Shown here: positions 52,501 through 62,884 of the stretch, in pieces | Layout: the number at the start of each line of letters is the position of its first letter | Position numbering within the stretch: the stretch's first letter is position 1 | Assembly: GCA_030737875.1 (NCBI GenBank) | Contig: CM060912.1 | Location: 126,882,493 to 126,946,492 of the forward strand | Length of the DNA stretch: 64,000 nt | Origin: Allium sativum | Taxonomy: Eukaryota; Streptophyta; Magnoliopsida; Asparagales; Amaryllidaceae | Reading direction: 5' to 3' | Notes under the pieces: model-generated | What the model saw: only the letters and a program-made list of their open reading frames with translations | What the model was told of the DNA's origin: nothing | Database searches by the model: none | Made by a program: the position numbers and the translations under genes

Positions 52501-55500
52501 AATAATCAATTTTCAAATCAACTTCAAACCATCAGTTAATTCGTTAACTGATTTTAAATACTTCTTACCATTAGGTTAATATAATTAATCTAATTATTTC
52601 TAAATTGTTTGTTTACAATTAATTATCCAAAATATTAACTCGTAGGATAATTATAGCTTTATAACTTTATCTAAAAGTCAAACAATCGTTTATATTTACT
52701 TTATAGAACGAACTATAAAATACCAGTTTATAATAGAACTTTTATTATAATTTAAACTTCGCTTTATTTATAAAAATATTTTTTTTATAATTAACTTCGT
52801 TGATTTGCCTGACGGCCAATCAAGTTCTTAACAAAAGGATGGGTTTATGGTTGTCTGTTGCCACTTTCTTAATCGATATCATTTATTGATTAAATCAAAA
52901 CAAATGTTGAATTTCCATTCAACATCAATATCCACACAGGGTTTAAAGGTTGTTTGGATTCAAACAGCGCGTATATAAAACAAACAGTACATATAAATAT
53001 TGAGGAATCTGGTTGGATTCCTCCAACGGGTTTCCCGCATCCACAGATGTTAGTCAACACAATTTATACTAATTTCATACTAGGAATATTTTAATCGATG
53101 GAATCAGTATCCAGCCAATGATGTATACATATGCAATGATATATATATTTCAACCAATTTAGTTGTAATCTACCAAAACAACCATCACAGAGCATTCAAC
53201 CATTATTTAAAATATAATTAAAATATTTTAAATAAAATAGAGTTAGTGAATTTATTCACCTTTGCGAAGTAACCGTTAAATAACGATTTGCGTCAACTGA
53301 TTCAATCGAGCGTTATATTTTGCCTATGCAGCATGCTCCCGATATCTTCAAATCGGTTCCAGTACGTACCCTACGATGCTACGATCCCGATGGACACTTA
53401 AACCTTCTTTCTGAAACCAGTATACGGTCCCACCTCTACTGATCATTTCCAAGCTCTCATTCCTTCTCCACGTGCCATGAAACCATTGTCCGAATCCATC
53501 GATCATTTCCACCCGTCGAACTCACCATCTCCAATATTAACACACAAACCTGTATGGTTCGTCAACAACACCTCTCTGTGACGTGTTATTGACGAACCAT
53601 GTTACAAGGGTTTTTCTTCTTCCTATTATTTTTGGGCTTCATATTATAAATAGCCCGTCTCCCCTATTTGAATCCATGGCCCGCCACAATATGATCAACA
53701 TCTTCATTTCCCTTCGACTAAACCCATTCCAGAATATTAACGCAACTCCTATTGTTTCTCCCATTTACAAAATGCATCGGCACTTTCTACTCTGTGAACA
53801 CAACTACCCCATGATCAACTTATCTTGCTTTCTCCATCAGTGAACAAAGAAAGCCCTTCCAACCCAACAACCAGTTTCGATATATACAATATATTATTAT
53901 TTTAAATTTGCAGACTTCGAATTCTAGAATCCATGGATACTTTGGCCTTGCATCACAGATCCACACACCTGTAAGTCCAAAAACCCACATCTTTGTGACC
54001 CTTTTCATGCGAGCTTCCCTTTATTTAACACTTAACATCATCCTTTCTTTATTGCTTTCCTAAAAACGTGAACTCCTTTTCAAAATTTGGCCCTTCTTCA
54101 CTTAACCCAACGCACTACCACCATACTACATACGTCAATTACACAACATCCTTTCAGTATTCAAAACAAATACCAAACTCTACAAAATTCTGCACTTCAC
54201 TTCAGATACCCAGCGCATGCAAAAATCCGCCAGTTCTACTTCTTTACATCTTCAACAAATACACCCTCACATACAAACACGTCCTTAAATTTTCATGATG
54301 CATGCGCAAAACTTTCATTCTTCATACAAGAACCGTGTATCTCGACAACGCTCATGGATCCGAAATATCCATCTTCCCTCATAGCGTTCCATGGCCTTAA
54401 TAAACACGTTCCCGTACTCCATACTCATCATTACAAAACTTTGTACCCTTGCGTCATTTTTCTGCTAACCCAATATTCCAATACGTGCTCCTTCCCCCAC
54501 CTTAATACTTCATTTAAAACTAAATAGAAAACACCGAAATTTCCCTTTTCCAAATCTCTCCGACCTCGGCACTACACCCCTGAGTTCGAGCTCCTCCTCA
54601 ATCAACCGTTTTGGCCTTTGTCACTACTTTTACGAACCCATCCATGCTCTCGAACTCCCGAAAAGGAACGCCCCCATGCAGTATTCCTTTCTCTTAACCA
54701 GAACGTTGCTCGCATTTTTAATTCAGACTCTCTACTCTTTTTTTCTTTTGTTTTTGTTTGCTTATTTCTATTTTATTCTTCATTGTATTTTTTTGTGTTC
54801 AGCCGATGAAGAGAAGCGAGTTTATATATATAGTCTCCTCGCCTTGGCTCACACGGTTACAAAGCTTGGCAAACACGGAGTAGGATTAGCGTTAGACATA
54901 GGTAGATTGTAGGTGCTACAGTGTGTTCATTTCATTTCATGTTTACTATATTGTCCATCGAGTTGTAGCATCTATTAGGTTTGCAGATGCTGGAATAGGG
55001 TATGGCAAATGTATTACTAGTGTTATAGGGTAGGTCCTTTTATATATACTTGGGCACAAAGTATTTGGATAGTTTGTGCTTTAGGCTACTGTAAATGCTT
55101 TGACATGACATGAAGATTATATTGATTTGAGCATCCATAGTAGTTTTTCTTTGCAATGAAGTCTTCAGCCTAAACTTAGGGTAGCTGCTTTTGATTTAAA
55201 CATACATAGCAGTAGGAAAAGAAAGGCGGTAAGGGAAAAAAACAGACAGTACAAAAAACTTGCAAATGAAGGGAAAAAAATATTTAGATTATATAATATG
55301 TTTTATTTTATTCTGAAGAAACAAATATAACTCTAACATCAAAACTTGCAGACTCGAGAAGAAGAGGGTTAATTGTCTAGTCGATTCACGTCAAGAGTTG
55401 CAACAAATCATCGATGGAATAGTACGCAATATATGTTATACCGTATTTCGTTTATTTACGGACTGCTATGGACAAAAATAAAAATACGGTCGTGTCCAGC

Positions 55501-55516
55501 AAGGTGCCACGGTCCC
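49552..55516 (-). mobile_element. Element C right LTR (5' LTR in element sense), first 5.97 kb
   Basis: Starts TGTAATGGCCCG. It is collinear with 20266-25190, 41579-42574 and the beginning of 47449-48074. It shows the unoccupied target sites of B (about 54449) and D (about 55441). Donor-like AAAGGTGAAT is at 53260 (minus), acceptor-like CAG at 49896-49898 (minus). It ends at cacggtccc where E is inserted; about 0.56 kb should follow E. The 146-codon plus-strand frame at 54087-54527 is antisense and is broken in the left copy. Confidence 0.87.
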
Positions 55517-56532
55517 TGTAACAACCCACATTCTATGCATCGGAGGATCGTAGAATATTTATTTCTTTTCCATATGAAGTCGTATGGTCATGTAACTTTG
55601 GGAAACAACCATTAGAGTCATTTCCTATGTTAATGATTTTTGTCGATTTTTAAATGACCGTTTTGCCCCTAGCTGATCTTGTTTTGGCCATAACTTTTGA
55701 CTGGAAAGGAATTTTGACCTGAAACCACTTCCATTAGATTCGTTTGATAGTTTACCTTTCCGTAGAGTTGTCATAATAGCCAAACGGACTCACCGTTTGG
55801 GAGATATGGCTGAAATAAGGTTTGGAAGGTGAAAAACTTCTTAACCGGGCCAAATAGGGTGATTAGTGAATGTGCCCATAACCCATTTCGGGATTAGGGT
55901 TATGGGGAGGCTGAAAAGGGTTAGAGATTCATTCCATTTCAGTTTTCTAGCCTCCACTTACCTCTTAGAAACCCTAAAAATGGCCTCCAACCTCTAAATC
56001 ACCTCCAAATCACTTTCTACTTGAAGATTGGGCTTAGCAACATCAAATCAAGAGAGATCAACACCAAATCAACATTTGAGCTGCTGTTTAGCATTGGGAT
56101 TCGCACCAAATCAGAGATTTATTTCAGATCTAAGTTTTATTTGTGGCTAAGGTGAGCGATTTGCTTAGTTCCTCACTATTTATGGCTAATTAAGGGTAAT
56201 TAGTGTTAATTAGCGAATTTAAACATGATAAAATTTTGGAAAAATATTTAAAAATTAGAAATGATGTTTTGGACCTCTGATATGAATTTGGGTTAATTTG
56301 GTTAAGTTTTGCTAATCATATCATTAGTTTCACCTATACATGCTTAAGGGAAAATATGGGATTTTGGCTATGTTTGATCCACTTTAACCTATTATATTGT
56401 TGTTTTGATGTTTGTGGTTGATTATACATGGTTCTATGACTGTATGGTATGCTTTGTGATTGATTAGAATAGTTGGAATGGTCGAAAACGCCGTCGAGTG
56501 GCGTAAACTGCTTGCTGGAAAAAGTGCAGGAA

Positions 56533-56912
56533 GACATCCGAACCGGATCGGATCGGTTAGGAGGACCCGATCCGAACCCCTACACGAATTCAGAAGCTCC
56601 GATCTGCTCTTACGCTCCACACCCCGATCCGAATAGAGGAGGATAACAAGGACTGGGGAAGCTTCTATCCACTTGCATTTCTCGTGGCATACATCATCCG
56701 ATCTGACCCGCATGTTCACCTCCGAACCGAACCGACGCATGGTGAATGGAATTGAAGAATCCGACCCGATCCCCTAGAGGCGACGTCTTCCGATCCGAAC
56801 TGACATATTGGGAGGGAGCTCGAGATATCCGACCCGATCCAGTGAAGGGAAGCATTCTGATCCGAACCGAACTAGTGATTAGGGGAAGATCCGAACCGAT
56901 CCGGTGATGACC
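56533..56912. repeat. Degenerate GATCCGAACC-rich stretch in E LTR
   Basis: Short phrases of the CCGATCCGAACC type recur roughly every 20-50 bp in both orientations, with unrelated spacers. The 3' LTR shows the same beginning at 63906 before the window ends. The origin is unclear: perhaps a decayed short tandem array. Confidence 0.6.
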
Positions 56913-57077
56913 AATAACCCGAGATGCAAAGGTAGTCCAAATGGAAGTTAGAGCTCAGGATCCAGTTGGGAACCAATGAGTTCAATTCACGGTTGGACTT
57001 TGCTGCGGGACATGTGCTAAGGAGTTGTCGACATTCATAACTTCGATTCACCACTGAAAATGGATGATGGGCTACTT

Positions 57078-57387
57078 ATCAGTGCAGTAGAGTCACTATG
57101 ACTCGAGGGGCAAGGTGATTGTAGCAAGACTACGTTATCAGTAGAGTAGAGTCATTATGACTCGAGGGGCCAAGTGATGTGTACTAAGACTATGAGCCAG
57201 TGCAGTGGGGTCAGTGTGACTCCATGGGGGCAGAGTGGACATAGTAAAGGATTAGTAAGGCTATGAGCCAGTGCAGTGGGGTCATTGCGACTCCATGGGG
57301 CAAAGTGGACATAGCGAAGGATTAGAGGCTATGTATCAGTGCAGTGAAGCCATTTATGACTTCATGGCGGCAAAGTGATCATAGCAA
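57078..57387. repeat. Tandem array of five hairpin units (59-71 bp) in E LTR
   Basis: Each unit has CAGTGCAGT-like sequence followed by a hairpin: GAGTCACTATGACTC (57090-57104), GAGTCATTATGACTC (57149-57163), GGGGTCAGTGTGACTCC (57207-57223), GGGGTCATTGCGACTCC (57278-57294) and an imperfect GAAGCCATTTATGACTTC (57346-57363). The hairpin arms stay largely paired although their sequence changes between units. Confidence 0.8.
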
Positions 57388-58142
57388 AGTACGTTGGGTG
57401 ATCGAAGTGGTGAATATCGTATGCTTTACGCACTGAGCAAGAGATGTGAGGATGGATGCTATGTTTGATTGTTTGCCATCACTATGACATGCACACCCCC
57501 ACCCCCATTATCTTTACACCACATGTTATTGGCACCTTAGAGTGTTGTACAGTATGTAGTGCTAACTCTTTGGTTGCAGGTCCAGGTTTAGGTATGGTTT
57601 AGTCTACCTGTTATTGTTCTGTTTAGATGCTTATCGCTCATACCAGGATTTATGTCTGACCCATAGTTTTATGTCTCTTCTTATTACTCTGGGTGCTCAC
57701 ACGAGCTGACTAGAGACAGGTTAGCTGGTGATGCGCGAGTAGCTGATTCGGAGGCGAGCAGGAGGCTTCTACGTATGATATATAGATATTCTCCCTATTT
57801 TATTGGTGTTCGCTACTTGGGCATTCGTACTGTACCTCCTTTATCTTGCTTTTGTTTTTGAGACAGTTTGAAAAGTTGTAATAATGTTAGCTTTGGATCA
57901 TAAGCCGTACTTGGATTTTCCGCTGCTATGTTAGTTTGTTTCAGCTTATGCACTGTCTCACCTGTTTTATGTCAAGTATGTTGTTATTATATTTTTTTCC
58001 ATGCGCTGTGAGACATTTTACAGGTTCCTTGTTAGTTTATTTCCTCCTTCCCTTTCCTTGACGACCGTCCCGTGCTGACTGGACATGTGTACAGCGCACT
58101 TTTGGAGTAAATGTCGGTTGGTGCGGGGCGGGCCGTCACATT

Positions 58143-58154
58143 TGGTATCAGAGC
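58143..58154 (+). other. Element E primer binding site (tRNA-iMet)
   Basis: TGGTATCAGAGC two bases after the LTR end; pairs with the 3' end of plant initiator tRNA-Met. Confidence 0.95.
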
Positions 58155-58353
58155 TCTAGGTTGCGAAGTTAACCTAGGAAAAGACACTAGGGAGAGATAG
58201 TACGTATATGAGAGCGCGTATTTGTGATTACTTTGGTTTTCAAAAGTTATCTATCTATATATATATATATACTATTAGTAGTATAAGAATGAAGTCGTAC
58301 TGCACTAGCACCACTACGGGGTCATTAATCGTTTCCTCTTTACAGATTGAACG

Positions 58354-59300
58354 ATGAGCCGATATGCTAGAGGTGCTGGTGGGGGACCAATAATGGGAAT
58401 GCTCCTGACATGAGGACGATGTTCACTAACTTCATGAGGGAGATGCTTAGGGATGTTCAAGGGGCAGTTCCCAATCCCGAAAATGGTGGTGGTCCAGTAG
58501 TGCAGGCGCCTAGGGTCGATTTCGCCAAGTTGTGCAAGGATTACACTAACCTCGGTGGGAAGCCGTTCCATGGAACGGAGTCGGCCACAGATGTTCAGGA
58601 TTAGTTGGATAGCTGTGATCGTATCTTTGACGACTTAGGTATCGAGGATGCGATGAAGAGAAGGCTAGCGTCTCGTCAGCTGCAAGGGCGAGCGATGAAT
58701 TGGTGGAACGCCATTAGAACAGCTACTCCAGAAGATCAGGTTACTTGGGATCAGTTCAAGGCTCGCTTTAGCGAGAAGTTTATTCCAGCTACCCAGAAGT
58801 CAGTGTTGTTTAAGAGATTCTTGGAACTCAAGCAGAATGGTGGGGCAGTCTCTGACTATATTGCTGAGTTCGACACTTTGTCGAAGTATGGACTATTTCT
58901 TATCGATACTCTTGAGAAGAAGAACGAGAAGTTCATTACTGGTTTGGATGGATACTTGGGGGAAAGGCTTATCAACCACATCGATGAGACTTTTGAATCG
59001 ATTATAGGGAAAGCTTTGAGATCAGAGAGTCTTTACCCTAAGCCAAAGACTGAGGCTGCATCTGCAGAAGGGCTGAAACCGCAAGCGGGCGGTGGAGGCA
59101 AGAATAACTCTCAGAATAAGAGGAAACAGAACCAATCTAAGGATGGTCAGAAAAAGAACAAGAAAGATGTTGAGTAATTCAGCTGTGGTAAGAAGGGCCA
59201 TTATGCTAAAGAATGTCGGGCCAAGCCAGTGGATAGGAAGTGCTATAACTGTGGCCAAGTGGGACATCATAAGGATAAGTGTCCTCAACCTCTTAAGGAG
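58354..59300 (+). pseudogene. gag: Gag region of E gag-pol (broken)
   Basis: Gag forms the virus-like particle and binds element RNA. The likely start is the ATG at 58354. That frame runs into a stop within about 20 codons, while the frame used by the rest of gag-pol is open from before 58410; a single-base loss in the G run near 58379-58385 would explain it. A retrotransposon Gag domain covers roughly 58605-58980 (WWN motif at 58707-58715, then the KFIP and LKQ-G phrases). Two CX2CX4HX4C zinc knuckles follow a basic stretch. The first (about 59175-59217) has lost its first Cys to a TAA at 59175; the second (59241-59282) is intact. A further TAG at 58602 replaces what is usually Trp. Gag is continuous with Pol in one frame. 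Confidence 0.88.
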
Positions 59301-59369
59301 AAGCAGATTGTGAAAGCATATACTATTGATGTTGTTCCTTCTTCGTCGAATGCCCCAACTGCGGCGGAG

Positions 59370-59540
59370 AGAGGGAAGAATGTTGTTATTCAAGGTATGA
59401 TTTCTATTTATGATGTAGCAGTTCGAGTTTTATTTGATACTGGGGCTTCCCGTTCCTTCATATCTAGTGACCTGGTAGATAGATTAGGACTGGAACCCGA
59501 GATAGTCGATAGACCATTGGTTGTGACAAACCCGATTGGT
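59370..59540 (+). pseudogene. pol: Aspartic protease domain of E gag-pol
   Basis: A retropepsin-type protease that matures the polyprotein. The active-site triplet Asp-Thr-Gly, followed by Ala-Ser, begins at 59436 in a hydrophobic setting ([11 protein letters not shown]), as usual for Ty3 elements. The second hallmark region is less clear, with hydrophobic strands around 59600-59670. The stretch itself has no stop, but it lies between the Gag stops and the RT stops, so the full polyprotein cannot be made without readthrough. Confidence 0.85.
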
Positions 59541-59879
59541 GGTTCAACTAACCTTAGTATGATTTGCCGAAATTTGGTCTTATCGAGTCATGGATGTATG
59601 TTTGTTTGTGATTGCTTTGTTTTGGGCTTTACTTGGTATGGCATTATATTGGGGGTCGATTGGCTCCAAAGATACGGGGTGGTGGTAGACTGTGAGGGAT
59701 TTTTGGTGACAGTTAGGGTGGATGATGGGCGGAGGGTAGTGTTTGGTAGTCTACCTAGTGATGGGTTAATGGCTAGTTTTATAAATTCCCTCGACATCCC
59801 GCATGATGAGTTGTCAGACGTGCCCGTGGTTGGCCAGTATCCGGACGTCTTCGAGGAGGTGATCGGGCTTCCACCACAA

Positions 59880-60470
59880 CGAGAGATTGAGTTCCGTATT
59901 GACTTAGTGAAAGATGCTAGACCTATAGTGATGCCGCTTCGTCGTATGGCACCAAGGGAGCGGCGAGAGCTCGGGGTGCAAGTCAACAATCTTTTGAAGA
60001 AGGGATTTATTAGAAGAAGTGTCTCCGAGTGGGGAGCATCAGTCGTGTTTGCCACAAAGGCAGATGGTTCCCTTCGTTTGTGTGTGGACTATCGCGAGTT
60101 GAATAAGGTAACGAGGAAGAATAAGTATCCTCTACCGCGGATAGATGATTTGTTTGATCAACTGGAAGGAGCAAGAGTGTTCTCCCAGTTGGACCTCACG
60201 ACAGGATTTCATCAGCTCTGAGTAGCGGATGAGAGTGTCCCGAAAACAGCATTTAGGACGCCGTCTGGATTCTATGAGTGGTTGATTATGCCATTTGGGT
60301 TGACCAATGCACCAACATATTTCGTGGATCTTATGAATCGAGTATTCAGAGACCAGTTGAATAAGTTTGTTCTTGTGTTCATAGATGATATCCTTGTTTA
60401 CTCGAGGACATAAGAGGAACACAAGGGACACTTGAGGATAGTGATGGAGGTGTTGAGGAAACACCAATTG
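59880..60470 (+). pseudogene. pol: Reverse transcriptase domain of E gag-pol (two stops)
   Basis: An RNA-dependent DNA polymerase. Motifs in order: [38 protein letters not shown] (with one catalytic Asp), MPFGLTNAP and the catalytic FIDD box at 60378-60389, a variant of the usual YVDD or FIDD of Ty3 elements. TGA at 60219 falls where the family normally has Arg (CGA to TGA fits cytosine deamination), and TAA at 60411 follows the FIDD box. There are no frameshifts. Confidence 0.92.
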
Positions 60471-60739
60471 AAAGCGAAATTCTCTAAGTGTCACTTTTGG
60501 AGAAGGGAAGTGAGATTCTTGGGCCATGTTGTTTCAGAGAATGGTATTGCCGTGGACCTTGCAAAGGTGGCTACGGTACACGATTGGCCTACGCCCAAGA
60601 ATGCAACATATGTAAGAAGTTTCTTGGGATTAGCTGGATATTATCGTAAGTTTATCCAGGACTTCTCCAAGATAGCAGCACCGTTGACTCAATTGACTAA
60701 GAAAAATCAAGCCTTCGTCTGGGACGGAGTGTGTGAGAA

Positions 60740-61165
60740 TGCATTCAGGAGTCTAAAGGAAAAGTTGATGCATGCACCAGTGTTAGTCATTCCCTTTCGG
60801 AATGAAGAGGTGACGGTATACACGGATGCTTGTGGTACCGGACTAGGTGCTGTATTGATTCAAGGAGGTAGGGTTGTAGCTTATGCTAGTCGGCAGCTAA
60901 AGCCGCATGAGAAAAAGTACCCTACCCATGATTTGGATTTAGCAGCGATCGTGTTTGCGCTAAAGATGTGGAGACATTAGCTCTTGGGAGAGAGATTTGA
61001 ATTGTTTACCGACCATAAATCGTTAAAGTATCTCTTCTCCCAGAAGGATCTAAATCTCTGTCAGCAGAGATGGTTAGAGTTCTGGGCTTCCTAAGATTTT
61101 GATATCGCATACACACCTGGGAAAGGAAATGCGGTAGCCGATGCCTTGAGTAGGAGACATGCCAG
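60740..61165 (+). pseudogene. pol: RNase H domain of E gag-pol (two stops, one altered catalytic residue)
   Basis: It would remove RNA template during cDNA synthesis. The first catalytic Asp is in YTDA (codon 60825-60827), the third in FTDHKSL (about 61008) and the fourth in ADALSR. The usual second catalytic residue, Glu in a DLELAA-like motif, is Asp here (codon 60936-60938). Stops lie at 60978 (TAG, where Tyr is usual) and 61092 (TAA). Confidence 0.88.
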
Positions 61166-61370
61166 TTTAGGGGCTATGTTTCTTGAATGGAAGCAACTGG
61201 AGTATATCGCGGGGTTTGATTTCAGACCAAAGTGCGAATTGGATCCAGAAATGCTAGCTAGTTTGGCGATCAGACCCACTTTGATAGAGCGGATTGGTTC
61301 CAGCCAGAGGGACGATCCTAATCTATTGGAAATCATCTCCAAGTTAGAGATGAATATTGAAGGTTAGGAG

Positions 61371-62430
61371 ATGAATGTGTATGGGCTTGATCGAGATGGA
61401 TGGCTTAGAAAGAATGGAAGACTAGTTGTACCCAACGTGAATGGTTTGAGAGATGAAGTGCTTAGAGAATGTCATCACTCAAAACTGACTATACATCCCG
61501 GTGGTAATAAGATGTATCGAGACATGAAGCAGACTTACTACTGGGAAGGGATGAAAAGAGACGTTGGGAAGTTTATATCCAAATGCATGAATTGCCAGCT
61601 AGTTAAAGCCGAGCAAAAGAAGCCTAGTGGTCTGTTGCAACCATTAGAAATTCCCGAATGGAAATAGGAGCAAGTCTCGATGGATTTCATCGATGGTTTA
61701 CCAAGGACTAGATCGGGACATGATAGAATCTGGGTAATTGTGGGTCGATTGACTAAGAGTGTAAGATTTATACCAGTCAAATCGACCAGAACGGCAGCTA
61801 AGTTGGCAGAATTGTATATGAAGTGGGTAGTGAGATTTCATGGAGTACCTAAAAGCATTGTGAGTGACCAAGACCCGTTGTTCACTAATGGATTTTGGAA
61901 GAGCTTACAAGAGGCTCTAGGGTCAGAATTACATCTCAGTACCGCATATCATCCTCAGACCGACAGTCAGACGGAGAGGATGAATCGTATATTGGAAGAT
62001 CTCTTGAGAGCTTGTATATTGGATTTTGGTGGATCATGGGATGACCATTTGCATCTAGTAGAGTTTGCATATAATAACAGCTAATCCAATATTGTTATGG
62101 CTCTATATGAAGCTTTGTACGGAAGACCGTGCAACTCACCATCATGCTGGATTGAGACTGGCGAGAAGTTTATGCTTGGGCCAGATGTGGTGAGGGAAAC
62201 TTCGGATAAGATTAAGATCATTCAACAACGAATGAAGGCTTCCCAGGATAGGCAGAAGAGTTATGCTGATAAAAGGAGAAGAGATTTAAAATTCTCCGTT
62301 GGTGATTTGGTGTTTGTCAAGATTTCTCCATTGAAGAGCGTGATACGATTTGGCAGGAGAGGCAAGTTGGCACCAAGATTTGTTGGCTCATTCCCAGTTC
62401 TTGAACTAGTTGGGAATCTGGCATATAGAG
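61371..62430 (+). pseudogene. pol: Integrase domain of E gag-pol (stops at 61665 and 62082)
   Basis: It inserts cDNA into chromosomes. The N-terminal HHCC zinc finger spans about 61460-61600 (His-rich HHSKLTIHPG, then CMNC). The catalytic DD35E core is complete: Asp 61683-61685, Asp 61866-61868, Glu 61974-61976, with 35 residues between the last two. A GPY/F-like module lies near 62355-62400 (KLAPRFVGSFPVLE). TAG at 61365 precedes the domain, TAG at 61665 replaces an expected Trp, and TAA at 62082 ends the core. All pieces share one reading frame. Confidence 0.9.
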
Positions 62431-62459
62431 TTGACTTACCCGAGAAAATGGCGGGAGTT

Positions 62460-62726
62460 CACAACGTATTTCATGTTTCCCAGTTAAGGAAGTTCGTAAA
62501 CGACCCAGATATGACTGTTTCACCTGATCAGTTGGAGGACTTCGAAGTAGAACCCGAGGCGGTTGGGAACCGCAAGCCGATTCGTATTGTCGAGCACGAT
62601 ACGAAGCAACTTCGAAGGAAGGCGGTGAAGCTAGTCAAGGTTCAGTAGGGCGAGAACGAGAATGACTGTACTTGGGAGACAGAGGAGAGCATTAGGAAGA
62701 CGTATTCAGAACTCTTTGCCGGGTAA
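62460..62726 (+). pseudogene. pol: C-terminal chromodomain-like tail of E gag-pol
   Basis: After HNVFHVSQLRKF the chain has EVEPEAVGNRKPIRIVEHD, then LRRKAVKLVKVQ, a TAG at 62646 where Trp is usual, and a TWETEESIRKTYSELFAG ending at the natural stop 62724-62726. This matches the degenerate (group II) chromodomain of plant chromoviruses such as Tekay/Del, thought to steer insertion towards marked chromatin. The stop splits it, so the tail as encoded is non-functional. Clade is inferred from sequence pattern only. Confidence 0.75.
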
Positions 62727-62884
62727 GATTTACTTTGCAATTTAATTATTCCACATGCTAGGATAGACTTGTTTTGTTTGTTTTGCATGTTTGATTGTTG
62801 TTTTATGACTGATAGGCATGCGGGAACCTTGTGCGTGTTTTGGTTAGGGAATTTCGGGGACGAAATTTCTTAAGGGGGGAAGAA
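62727..62884 (+). other. E 3' untranslated stretch with pre-PPT motif and polypurine tract
   Basis: After the gag-pol stop, about 145 bp of T-rich sequence leads to TTTCGGGGACGAAATTTC (62852-62869) and the purine tract AAGGGGGGAAGAA (62872-62884), ending at the 3' LTR. The GGGGACGAAA motif also stands before the PPTs of A, B, C and N1. Confidence 0.88.

Larger units (their letters stand above)
20266..55516 (-). mobile_element. Element C: non-autonomous giant-LTR retrotransposon nested in A (right end outside window)
   Basis: Minus strand. Left LTR (3' in element sense) is at 20266-48074, containing B and D; internal region 48075-49551; right LTR 49552-55516, broken by E and continuing beyond the window. 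With B, D and one target copy of each removed, the left LTR is about 6.55 kb. The first base is uncertain because the left LTR begins TGGTCATGGCC while the right begins TGTAATGGCC. LTR divergence is about 7% over 140 bp by eye, between A and the younger insertions. No coding domain is visible. Confidence 0.85.
55517..58140 (+). mobile_element. Element E 5' LTR (2624 bp)
   Basis: Starts TGTAACAACCC and ends GGGCCGTCACA. In order: a ccataacttttgactgg block (55689) echoing A and B, an AGGTGAGC donor-like site (56150-56157), a GATCCGAACC-rich stretch (56533-56912), five tandem hairpin units (57078-57387), acceptor-like ggttgCAGG (57573-57580), a block with CTCATACCAG and GGGTGCTCA (57638-57697) that resembles the CCAGTCCC block of the giant LTRs, and TTTTCCGCTGCT (57916-57927). 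There is no clear TATA box. Confidence 0.93.

Noticed and set aside
54087..54527. 146-codon frame in the C right LTR
   Set aside because: It is antisense to the element, broken in the left LTR copy (24820-25118), and has no recognisable domain.
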